The notes under the pieces are model-generated. The model was not told the origin of the DNA, searched no databases, and was given only the letters and a program-made list of their open reading frames with translations. Below, in pieces: positions 55,981-64,000 of a stretch of DNA of 64,000 nt. This stretch comes from Coprinopsis marcescibilis. Its lineage: Eukaryota > Basidiomycota > Agaricomycetes > Agaricales > Psathyrellaceae. The position numbers and the translations under genes were made by a program. The stretch covers positions 16,563 to 80,562 of the forward strand of contig ML210215.1 of the NCBI GenBank assembly GCA_004369085.1, in the 5' to 3' direction. Every line of letters begins with the position of its first letter. Position 1 is the stretch's first letter.

Positions 55981-58036
55981 ATGGCGACTCCAGCATCCTC
56001 AGCCACGTCGCCCTCACCACCTATGGCTTATCTCTCCCATGCTCCTCTGACCCCACAACCCACGATGCCCTCCGTCAACGACTTCCACGAGAGAGACCAG
56101 AGGCAAAAGGCGGTCCAGAAGTTCCTTGCTAGGGCTGAAATATCGGTGGTGAGTAGAGCTTCATCGGTCTGGGCGCGTCGTCGTCGTCGTCGGCAGGCCA
56201 AGACATGATGGGGTCGTTCACCTACACAACGACTACCTCACGTGCAAGCCCTCGCACACGCCTCTACTTCCATGCTCCGTAGAGGCCCACTGCCATCTCC
56301 TTAATTAATGGTGAAACCGTAATTGAAATTCTAATAAAATTTCTCTCTAGGTGACTCGCGCACTTCGGGCGCGTCTATCGTACGCATCGTACAAGGCTGT
56401 TCACAACATCCCCCACGTACCCCTTCGTGACTTGGAAGCGCAGACCACTCAGATTCAGGCAGCGTCGTTCACCCGCACCATCGCCGCGAAACGTAAGGCG
56501 TCGGGCCTACCGCAGTCCTATTATCCTGCGCCGGGCACTCCAGGCCCAAGCACCGCTTCCCCTGGCCCAGGCAGCTTACGGAAGTCTGGGTCAGGAGCGA
56601 TGTTGCCCCCGAGCTCAGTCAACTCTCCTCGAACGCACTACCCCTCTGTCAACGGGCACCCAAGTTCCGCGGCTCACGGCGAAACCACTTCTAGACACCC
56701 CTTCAACACGGCTCCCAATCTGTATACTTCCATACTAGCGCCCCCGCCCGCTAAGCATGCAAGAACGATCCATAATGCTAGTGATCCACCGGTACCAGCG
56801 CCAACGCGTCCGGCCCCATCGCCACGGCCACGTAGTGCTCATAAATCTCCGAGAACCGAAGTGGGACGTTCGCATGCCAAATCTCGACATTCGGACAAGT
56901 CAAAGTCGACACAGTCGCCAGACCGCCGCAAGGTCAAACGGGCTTCTGCCGATAAAGGCAAACGAAAACAAGCCAACTCTGGTGTTGACGCCGATGGCGA
57001 TGTCGATATGAAGGCAGTAGTCACCCTCACGAGCTTGCGTCTCCATCACAGCAGACCATCAATTGGGAGTGCTTCATCGCCTCGTTCGAGCATCGATGGC
57101 TCCGAGACAGGTTCGACACTGTCCTACTCCCACTACGCCCAAAGTTCAGCTCGGTCAACCTCAGGTGCGATCGGGGCGCCTTCCTCTGTAAATGCACCTT
57201 CGACTTCCACTCCGGGCGATGCTTCTTTACGTCACCGTACCCCTCCCCCCTCTTCTGCCCCTATCCAAAACCAAAGCACTCCCCACGCAATGCATACGGC
57301 CAAGGATAGCGAGGCAGCTGATTTGATGCTCTTTTTGGCCACCTCTCCATCTCCCGCGCGTACATCCAAGGCGAGAGACCAGACCGCGTACCAAGCTCTC
57401 AGCGGCGGCGATTCAGCGCGTCCGAAGGGACGTGTCCTGTTTGCAAGTGGTTCCGCATCGGAACAACACCCCGGGGAATCGCCTGGTGGCCAAGGTCTGT
57501 TGCGGGCACCGCCAAATCTGTTGAGAAGCGGCGAGGGCAGCTTCACGTCGAGCATATCCAGCATTGGCAGCGACCTTGGTGGCAACCGAAATCCGACTTC
57601 CCCTTCCATGCGGACCATCTCTTCCCCGGGTTCGGCCCCCAATCAACTCCTCCCACCCCCTCCGCTATCCTCCCTTCTGCCCGCAGCAGCCCCGAATCAT
57701 GCTGCACCCAAAAAGCCCAGCTCTGCCGGAGAAAGCCCTAGACCCAGTAATCAAGGTTCATCGCAGGACATTAATTTTAGCGAGTATATTAATGCCTCGC
57801 CTTCTCCTGCCCGGGCTGGGGCTCAGGGACTCAAACCCAATCATAGTCTACGGGCCGATGTTGGGAGGAAACTCTTCGAAGAAGAGCAGATGCGGTTCGC
57901 GGCGCAGGGCCTAACCTCGACGGGTAATCCTCTTCCTGGAGCTGGTGCGCATGGTGTGGAACAAAGAGGCGAAAGTCAGCATGAACGAGTCCAGCAACAA
58001 TCCTGGTCGGCGGGCATTAATGTAGCCCAAAGCTGA
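55981..58036 (+). CDS. Nrm1/Whi5-like G1/S transcription repressor
   Basis: Candidate regulator that restrains G1/S transcription factors of the SBF/MBF type. Start at 55981 (MATPASSATSPSPPMAYLSH). Exon 1 ends QRQKAVQKFLARAEISV. After an intron of about 190 nt exon 2 opens with VTRALRARLSYASYKAVHNI, which resembles the short conserved helical motif of the Whi5 family. A long disordered Ser/Pro-rich region follows with many SP/TP sites, basic clusters (SPDRRKVKRASADKGKRKQA) and the key motif DSEAADLMLFLATSPSPART. A second related motif is FSEYINASPSPARAG. The core A-D-L-M-L-F-L-A-T-S-P-S-P is the GTB-type motif by which Nrm1 and Whi5 bind their targets. Stop at 58036. The many SP/TP sites fit CDK regulation. 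Assignment rests on motifs, not alignment. Confidence 0.7.
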
Positions 58037-59504
58037 AATCCAACGTGAAACATTATGCATGTGCGCCATGTGGATTTGAAGACGGGTTTTTGGTAAATGA
58101 CGGTGATGAAGCCTGCTTCCCATTCATGATCAAGCTCACGGATTGAAGAAGCCCAACGACACAAACACGACGACAGGCCAACAACTGTAGATTTCTTTTC
58201 CTTATTCTGTCCATTCGCATTTTGGCATTTCTTTGCTTTGCGGTTCTCGGCATCCCTGTCGCCATGGTCGCTACAGCAAGGCAACTGACTTCCCTTTCCC
58301 TCGTATTATATCGCCAACCTCAATGATCAATCTCAATCTCAATTTCTTTCCTCAAGGGACTGGTACTGTCCCAATGGATCCCAAACCAAATCACGTTTAC
58401 GTTGTAACACCACAGCAAGTTTCTCACTCGCACGACAGCAATCTCTCAAGTCCGGCAACAATGTTCAACTCATCAAGTTCAAGTCCCTCTCCAACTCTCC
58501 TTCAGTTTCTATCTATCTATTCATCTCTCTCTCTCTCTCTCTCTCTCGGCCAACACGAACGCCCGATGAAGCAAGAACTGTATCCTTTTTTTCCTATCCT
58601 CTGCATGGACTCACTCTCATTAACGACGGCCACGGACACGTTTCCTGCTTTCCTTTTCCTTCCCGGTTCTTTCAGATGAACGTGTTTCTTGGTTGTGCTT
58701 TTGGCTACTGGTTGGTCAAAGGTATGGTCATGACTCGGGTTCCTGATCTGAAAGTCTAAACCACCCCATCCGTCTGCGTGCGGATCGTCGGCTGGTGGAA
58801 TGTAGTGGCCAGTCCTCTACTTGGGGGCCTACCCTGGCCCCCACATCCCTCTTCCTCACTTCCGTTCATTTTGCATCTATGACATCAAGACATGATGATG
58901 GTGATGATTATTTATTACCTCTACCTCTGGTATCTCGAGGACGGACTACTTGCTTTTCTATTTTCTTGAGGACGCTATCATGTAGTTTGTATATAATTCA
59001 TTCAACTTGTGTACATTTTTTTGTATCCTCATCCTCTGTCTGCAAGTTATCTTTCTTCTTTCCCTACCTTTGTATGCGTTCCATAGCATGTATGTATCCT
59101 GCCTGCCCTGCCCATGTTCATGCCCATGTCTCCTCATTATTTTCCATCATTCTACTTTTAACTTTATTTGTTCATTCATTCATTCGATCTGAATCGACTT
59201 ACCTTTGCATCTTGATTGCTCTGTTGTTGTCCCTTTCTCGATGGCTGTGTAGTTTATTAAACTTATTTCTATCGTTTATAGTTCGTTTTGAATTGGATTG
59301 TACGTTGTATCCTAAGCATTGTGCGTCATGCATGTATGGGTCCGTATCATCGTTGCTTCAGGCCCTGAGTACGACGAGGCCATTACTGGATCATGAAGGG
59401 TTTAGGTGAAGCAGGATAGTTATTGGTGTGATGGTACAAGGGTTGTTCCTGCGTTGCGAGCAACGTATGCACTACGTCATCGAGGAATGTTCAATTACCT
59501 CCCC
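58037..59504. other. Long T/C-rich 3' intergenic region with microsatellite
   Basis: About 1.5 kb, very pyrimidine-rich on the plus strand and with frames that merely reflect composition (58795-59409). A (TC)n microsatellite is at 58524-58547. Possibly the long 3' UTR of the Whi5-like gene plus the 3' flank of the HIT gene. Confidence 0.45.
58524..58547. repeat. (TC)12 microsatellite
   Basis: 24 nt of perfect TC dinucleotides. Confidence 0.9.
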
Positions 59505-60272
59505 TCAAAGTTTCTGTTTGATAGCGTCATATATCTTCTCCATCTCGTCCTTCTCAAACTTCTTGACTGGCCAGCCAATTACCAGCCCCTCGTCGTCGCT
59601 TGTAGAGGGTTTGGGGATGACGTGGAAATGCACATGGGGAACCTCCTACGATGATAGAAACCGTTAGCGAAAGCTCCAAGCGAGACATATATACATAGCG
59701 GATCAGTTGCCATGCATCTGACAGAAAACGAACCTGGTGGGCGATTCTCCCGTTGTTCTGGAGGATGTTGTAGTCGGGAACACCCTGTGCAGCAGCAATC
59801 TTCTTTGCAATAGGAAGGACGTCTGTGAGGTGTTCGTCGGGAAGCTCATGGAGCTTCTCGGCGTGATCTGGAGAGTCGGAAGGACAACGAATCCGTCCAC
59901 TGAATTGAGTGGGCTGGTAAACGTTTAGACGGTGCAATGCGTACATTTAGGGATGATCAGAGCGTGTCCTTTGGATAGCGGACCAATGTCGAGGAAGGAG
60001 AAGCTAGTTTGAAGGAATTTGGGCACGGGTGGTCGTCCTTTTAGCAATACATCTTACCTGAATTCGGTCTCGATGAGCTTATAGCTCGGAATCTCGCCTA
60101 CGTGTTGAGAACGATAGATGAGCTTTTCATTCCAGAATGCAGCACGCCCTTTACTTGCCCTTGATAATCTTGCAAAAGATGCAAGAAGCTAGTTGCCTAT
60201 GATCAGGTATATGTCAGTGTCTGTTTTTGGTTCCGTTGGTAGAGGATGAACCGGTATTCACTTGACGGCCAT
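59505..60272 (-). CDS. HIT-family nucleotide hydrolase (HNT1/HINT-like)
   Basis: Small cytosolic histidine-triad protein that cleaves AMP-linked phosphoramidates or related nucleotides. Start at 60272: a 10-nt-plus first exon (MAVK) joins QLASCIFCKIIKG, the typical N-terminus with zinc-type cysteines CxxC. Then GEIPSYKLIETEF, the strand and helix around KGHALIIPK, LHELPDEHLTDVLPIAKKI and YNILQNNGRIAHQ. The catalytic triad is EVPHVHFHVIPKP in the penultimate exon. The end is EGLVIGWPVKKFEKDEMEKI before the stop at 59505. Five or six exons, small introns. Length (about 145 residues) fits the family. Confidence 0.92.
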
Positions 60273-60907
60273 TGTGTGTATATCTGCAGATCTCGCGTCG
60301 GTGTCTTCGTTCTGCTCTAGGCTATTGAGATTACTCACGTTTGTATTGGATTTTGAGCGATGGAGAGCGTGGTGGTCAGCTGAAACCCCGGGTGCCTGAG
60401 CGAAACGGAGGACCTCCCACTGATGGCTCCTAACTGTGACTTCCGGTCCGCCCGCGTCCGTTTCTGGTCGTGAGAAATCGTTCCCATATTCGCGCTTCAC
60501 AGAACTTTCGCTGTAACCACGCCCGACGGTGCCAGCAGCTACTTTTTCCTTCCTCCCCGTGGAACAAGAAGAATCTGTTTCAGAAAAAGCTGCCGCCCAA
60601 TGGTGGCTACGACGATAGGCTGCGATTTAGACTGTGTCAGCGACGTACTGGAACATTTAGGATGACCTTCTGGACAACCTTTAAATGGGATCTTGGCTTC
60701 TGGACCTGCACCCGGACGATGGTGAAGCGGTGGTCTCTGCTCTTATGTCCCTCGTCATCATGAATCTTGGCTGGAACTGGTCTGTGTATCTGGGACTCTC
60801 TTGAACGGTGTGGCTTGCCTTTGCCCTGTACCGACGCCTGCTCTTTGCTCCTTGCAATACCCGGAATTTACGACGTCACGACATCTTACGACCAACAGGA
60901 ATCCATC
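60273..60907. other. Divergent intergenic region
   Basis: About 0.6 kb between the HIT gene and the SUR7-like gene. A 39-residue frame (60685-60804, MGSWLLDLHPDDGEAVVSAL onwards) looks coding-like and could be an upstream ORF or a missed first exon; its link is not clear. Confidence 0.35.
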
Positions 60908-61822
60908 ATGTTCAGCCTCTTGGGACCCGCATCAAATATTGGACCAAGGATAGCCAGAAGAGCTGTGATTATCACTGCCATGATTTTTAGCTCATTGGCG
61001 GCGTTCTTGATGCTGTGAGTTTTGTCTGATTCAAAGGTTCAAAAGTAAAAGAATCTCAGACCCAGTTGTAGTTGCGTCATGTGCTTCTCAGTTCCATATA
61101 CCCGTGCTCTATACGTCCTATATTCTTCTCAATCTGAAGGCATTAGGTTTGGACTGTGGGGATGGTGTCCCGAGGGGGAGACGCTTTGCACCGAGAAACC
61201 TCAGTATGCTCCGCCCTTCTCCACGCCTTTTTCGGCCGCTAACTGCACACAGGCTTGGATATACCTGGGGAACGGAAATATCCAACTCGTCAGCGACTAC
61301 AGGGTTGATTCTTTACCCTATGAGTGAGTCTGCGGGATAACTCCAAGTGGGATATTCCTGACCGTCGTATAATTACAGCATCAGTCGCCGTGTTCATTTT
61401 TATGATCGCCAGTATACCATCTCTCCGCAGCGACGCTACCAAAGCCCACAAAACTATCTCCAAAGTTCTGGCTACCACCTCGTTCACCCTTTCTCTACTG
61501 GCCTTCATGATTATGATCGCGATCTTTGGTCAAGCGAAAAATCGGTTCGAGGATGCTGGCGCATCAGCGAAACTTGGGCCATTGGTAAATGCTCAGTGGT
61601 GTATCTCCAATCATAGAAGCTGATTTCCATTTTTAGCCCTGCGTTTCTGCCTTAGCCACATTGTTCCTGGGCGTTGTCTGTGTCTTGACCTTCAAGGTTA
61701 CTTCCTCGACACTTGAATCTTCGCCCGACGACATTCGGAAATTCAACGACATAGAATCCCATTTGACTTTCCCCCCAACAGCCCGTCGCTTCTCCAAACA
61801 GTACGGCACAAGGAAATACTGA
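60908..61822 (+). CDS. SUR7/PalI (Rim9)-like four-helix membrane protein
   Basis: Start at 60908 (MFSLLGPASNIGPRIARRAV). The first helix is AVIITAMIFSSLAAFLML. After an intron the outer loop reads SVPYTRALYVLYSSQSEGIR and FGLWGWCPEGETLCTEKPQY with two conserved-looking cysteines. The FGxWGxC pattern is typical of SUR7/PalI proteins. Then come DNSKWDIPDRRIITASVAVF, FIFMIASIPSLRSDATKAHK, VLATTSFTLSLLAFMIMIAI, FGQAKNRFEDAGASAKLGPL and CVSALATLFLGVVCVLTFKV. A hydrophilic tail ends TARRFSKQYGTRKY at 61822. Family members sit in the plasma membrane (eisosome or pH-signalling). Here this is an inference from topology and the loop motif only. Three introns are visible. Confidence 0.6.
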
Positions 61823-61836
61823 TTTCACAGCCTATG

Positions 61837-61901
61837 GGCAATCTCCTTGAATAAAGACGGGTTCATTCCTATGGATACCTTAACCAGTAGATCCGCTGAG
61901 C
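61837..61901 (+). repeat. Short segment repeated at 63379-63433
   Basis: AAGACGGGTTCATTCCTATG with ACCAGTAGATCCGCTGAG matches AAGACGGTTTCATTCCCATA with ATCAGTAGATTCGTTGAG 1.54 kb downstream. Both read DGFIPM/I in one frame and may be remnants of a common 3' coding end. Confidence 0.5.
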
Positions 61902-62039
61902 ATGGTGATACTACGTCATTGCATATCCCTCAACGCTTTTGCCGTTGGACTTCGTCGGCACAGGCAACATCTCATCTTTTCTGGATCTCGCAGTTCTTTG
62001 TTTGTGGCTCTTATCAGGCAGTCGGATGGTTGTAGCGCA

Positions 62040-63290
62040 CTGGTGGTACAACGTGTTCGGAAACCTCGTCCTCCATTTTTCTATATACCCTGCGCGACCC
62101 TTTGCTGTATGACAGCTTTACTCTTTTACTTCTTGTCCTGGTCGTGCTTTCAAAACATTGGTCGCCTCTTGTGGGGCTCACTGCAACTGTACACAGCACT
62201 GGATCTTCACAATGTGCAAGCCGCCGCGGATTAGTCACCGACGTACACTACTGGGGATTTCAACAATCTACTGTGGGTGTGTGACGAGCCGTTGGCGGAT
62301 CCGTGTGGGATGATTGTCGATGCATTAATCGAGGCATTCGAGACTTGGAGACTTTGGATCGTCTCGAATCGCAAGCGTCATGACTTCATCTTTCTCATTT
62401 CTCTGATGGTGTCCTGCGTTGTTAAGGCCGTTGAGGGCCAAGGCTCCTGAGATCACGCTGAAACCCGTCAATACTTGGGTAGACTGCGTCACTGCGGGGA
62501 CGGTCATTGGCAATTGCTGGACAGCAAGACAGACCCTCAATACCGGTCAGAACCTTTACACAAATTGGCACTCTAGCAACAACATTGTACGTCTGACTCA
62601 ACCTATTATGCGACACAAAAACTCACTTGATGCCCAAAGACTAAATAATATATACTGTTCAAGTTGGGTCTTCCACGTCGCCTTGAAGCTCTCGTTCTCC
62701 CTGACGAAGATACTACAGTCGGAATCTTGATACGTATCCATCAAGCACGGTATGGATGTATGTCTGCCCCAAACAGAAGCGAATTCAAGGTTCGAGATCC
62801 GGTGGTGATTCAGTAGGTTTCCTTGAACCGATCCCCAACCTAGCAAATTATGATCAACATTACCGAAGGCTCAGCGATCTGGATGTGAGCGCCTGTCGTT
62901 CTTTGCCTCCCTTGACCCTATGCTGCATGAAAATAGCGCAAGGGCCATCTTATTCCTTATTTGTCTCCGAGTAGGCGAAGAGCTTGAGTAACTGGCTCTC
63001 AAAGTGTACCCTGCGATTGCCGGTGCCACCTTCATGCTCATCACTATTCGAACAGTATTGAACGCTGAACGTTGAACTGTGATATCATTCCTTCGGCTCC
63101 AAATCTTCTCCAAAATTTAATGTTTGTCCGTATTACAGATGCCCACATGAGTGAGCTTAAAACCTTCTCTCATGAGGGGCTGCATGTATCAGAATTTGGG
63201 ACGACAAGATGTAAATGGGCAGCCACCAACCCAGCGCTAATCATATTCTTGACCTATTCAGTAAAACGTGTTCTTTTCACAAGCGCCAGA
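62040..63290 (+). pseudogene. Decayed copy of 7TM membrane-protein family
   Basis: Ordered fragments match copies A, B and the edge copy: DPLLYDSFTLLLLVLV (about 62095-62140), CACTGGATCTTCACAATGTG (about 62199, same exon start as in the edge copy), FETWRLWIVSNRKRHDFIFL (about 62338-62400, matches DALMMWRLWVVSDRNR) and YPAIAGATFMLITIRTVLNA (about 63010-63065, matches FDGCPAAAGIAFMLINVRVG). The frames between are broken by stops and shifts, so the gene is dead. Confidence 0.7.
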
Positions 63291-63378
63291 TCTGCGTAGC
63301 TCATCGACATTGCTGGTGGGAATCAACCTCCACCCGATATTAAGGTTTGGGACGCACCAAGAACGTCCACTTCATCAG

Positions 63379-63433
63379 AGGCAATGAAGACGGTTTCATT
63401 CCCATAGCTGCTCTCATCAGTAGATTCGTTGAG
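63379..63433 (+). repeat. Second copy of the 61837 segment
   Basis: See the entry at 61837. It lies between the relic and the start of the edge copy. Confidence 0.5.
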
Positions 63434-63693
63434 AAAATCGATGTTGATATTGCGTCCTTCTTTTGCGCGACTTGCATTCCTTGATCTAACCCTACATCCT
63501 GATGTCCCTCTACCCTTTCAAATTTGTTGTGTGGCTTGATTGATCCCCGCCCTCTCATCACTTCAGGATCTCGCGATCCTTTATTTATGACTCTTTCCCA
63601 GGCAGCCCTGACTCCGATGTGAAGATCATCACTCACTGCCTTCTCCCACTTTTAAAACCCAGAGGGGCATGTTTTGGTTTGGGTCAACTTTCT

Positions 63694-64000
63694 ATGTCTC
63701 TGGGAACTCCGATCAATGTTGTCTTACGTGCGGGTATCGAAGGCTTTCTTTGGGGTGCCTTTGTTGTGCTACGCCTGGGCGCACTCTACCTTGTAGTTCA
63801 GCAGGCTTGGAATTGTCACCCCCACCCTTTCTCTCTGCGCACTACCCGCGACCCATTGGTATATGGCAGCTTTATCCTTTTGATTCTCCTAGTTGGCGTA
63901 CGTGCAAACCCTTTCTCGCATTTTGTAAACTGCTCTCTGATTTCAAGCCACAGCACTGGATCTTCACAATGTGCTGGATGGTACAAGCCACTTCGTCGGC
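63694..64000 (+). CDS. 7TM membrane protein, basidiomycete-specific family, edge copy (partial)
   Basis: Start at 63694 (MSLGTPINVVLRAGIEGFLW). Exon 1 reads GAFVVLRLGALYLVVQQAWN then RDPLVYGSFILLILLVG, ending at GTACGT-like donor sequence near 63900. Exon 2 begins CACTGGATCTTCACAATGTG (HWIFTM), the same exon start as in copies A and B (HWSCTM). Only the first helix pair is inside the window; the gene runs off the right edge. What is visible is intact. The decayed copy just upstream (62040-63290) is its closest visible relative. Confidence 0.75.
   Translation, partial: MSLGTPINVVLRAGIEGFLWGAFVVLRLGALYLVVQQAWNCHPHPFSLRTTRDPLVYGSFILLILLVGVRANPFSHFVNCSLISSHSTGSSQCAGWYKPLRR

Noticed and set aside
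58795..59409. 204-codon frame rich in Leu, Ser and Phe
   Set aside because: Arises from a pyrimidine-rich non-coding stretch; low complexity and no conserved motif.

Overview
The window looks like nuclear DNA of a mushroom-forming basidiomycete (Agaricomycetes). The genes are dense and on both strands. They are split by many short introns of about 45-70 nt with GT..AG ends. Several belong to families I know mainly from Agaricomycetes: BTB/POZ-like proteins, 7TM membrane proteins, paired Zn(II)2Cys6 regulators, an F-box protein and an AIG1-like GTPase. A nuclear tRNA-Pro with an intron after position 37 confirms a eukaryotic chromosome. Nothing resembles a bacterial operon, plasmid or CRISPR array.

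Layout. 0-5.2 kb: three BTB-like paralogues on the minus strand. 5.5-9.5 kb: an MDR/enoyl-reductase-like oxidoreductase and a secreted GH5 exo-beta-1,3-glucanase, both minus. 10.0-14.5 kb: three more BTB-like paralogues on the plus strand, the last two being a 1.62 kb tandem duplication that includes the promoter. 14.7-18.2 kb: a NOM1/Sgd1-like ribosome-biogenesis gene and tRNA-Pro(CGG). 19.0-20.8 kb: an STK16/Env7-type kinase. 22.0-23.4 kb: an F-box gene, followed by 2.4 kb I cannot resolve. 25.8-31.0 kb: two disordered proteins of unknown function. 31.3-32.4 kb: a cytochrome b561-like membrane protein. 32.4-40.2 kb: a 7TM cluster with a relic, two intact paralogues, a divergent member and a short TA-flanked MITE. 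41.0-43.7 kb: an AIG1-like GTPase and a cysteine-cluster orphan. 44.2-52.5 kb: two homologous Zn-cluster transcription factors. 53.1-58.0 kb: a DXO/Rai1 nuclease and a Nrm1/Whi5-like G1/S repressor. 59.5-61.8 kb: a HIT hydrolase and a SUR7/PalI-like membrane protein. 61.9-64.0 kb: a decayed 7TM copy and a fresh 7TM copy cut by the right edge.

The genes fall into two groups. Single-copy housekeeping genes (NOM1-like, STK16-like, DXO/Rai1, HIT, Nrm1/Whi5-like, tRNA) sit between lineage-specific families that are visibly expanding and decaying. The accessory parts carry the most unusual structure: the head-to-head BTB arrays, the 7TM birth-and-death cluster with a conserved 20-nt micro-exon, and the pair of regulators whose zinc-cluster motif appears to lack one cysteine. 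Coordinates of multi-exon genes run from start to stop codon. Splice sites were inferred by eye from frame continuity, GT/AG ends and paralogue comparison.
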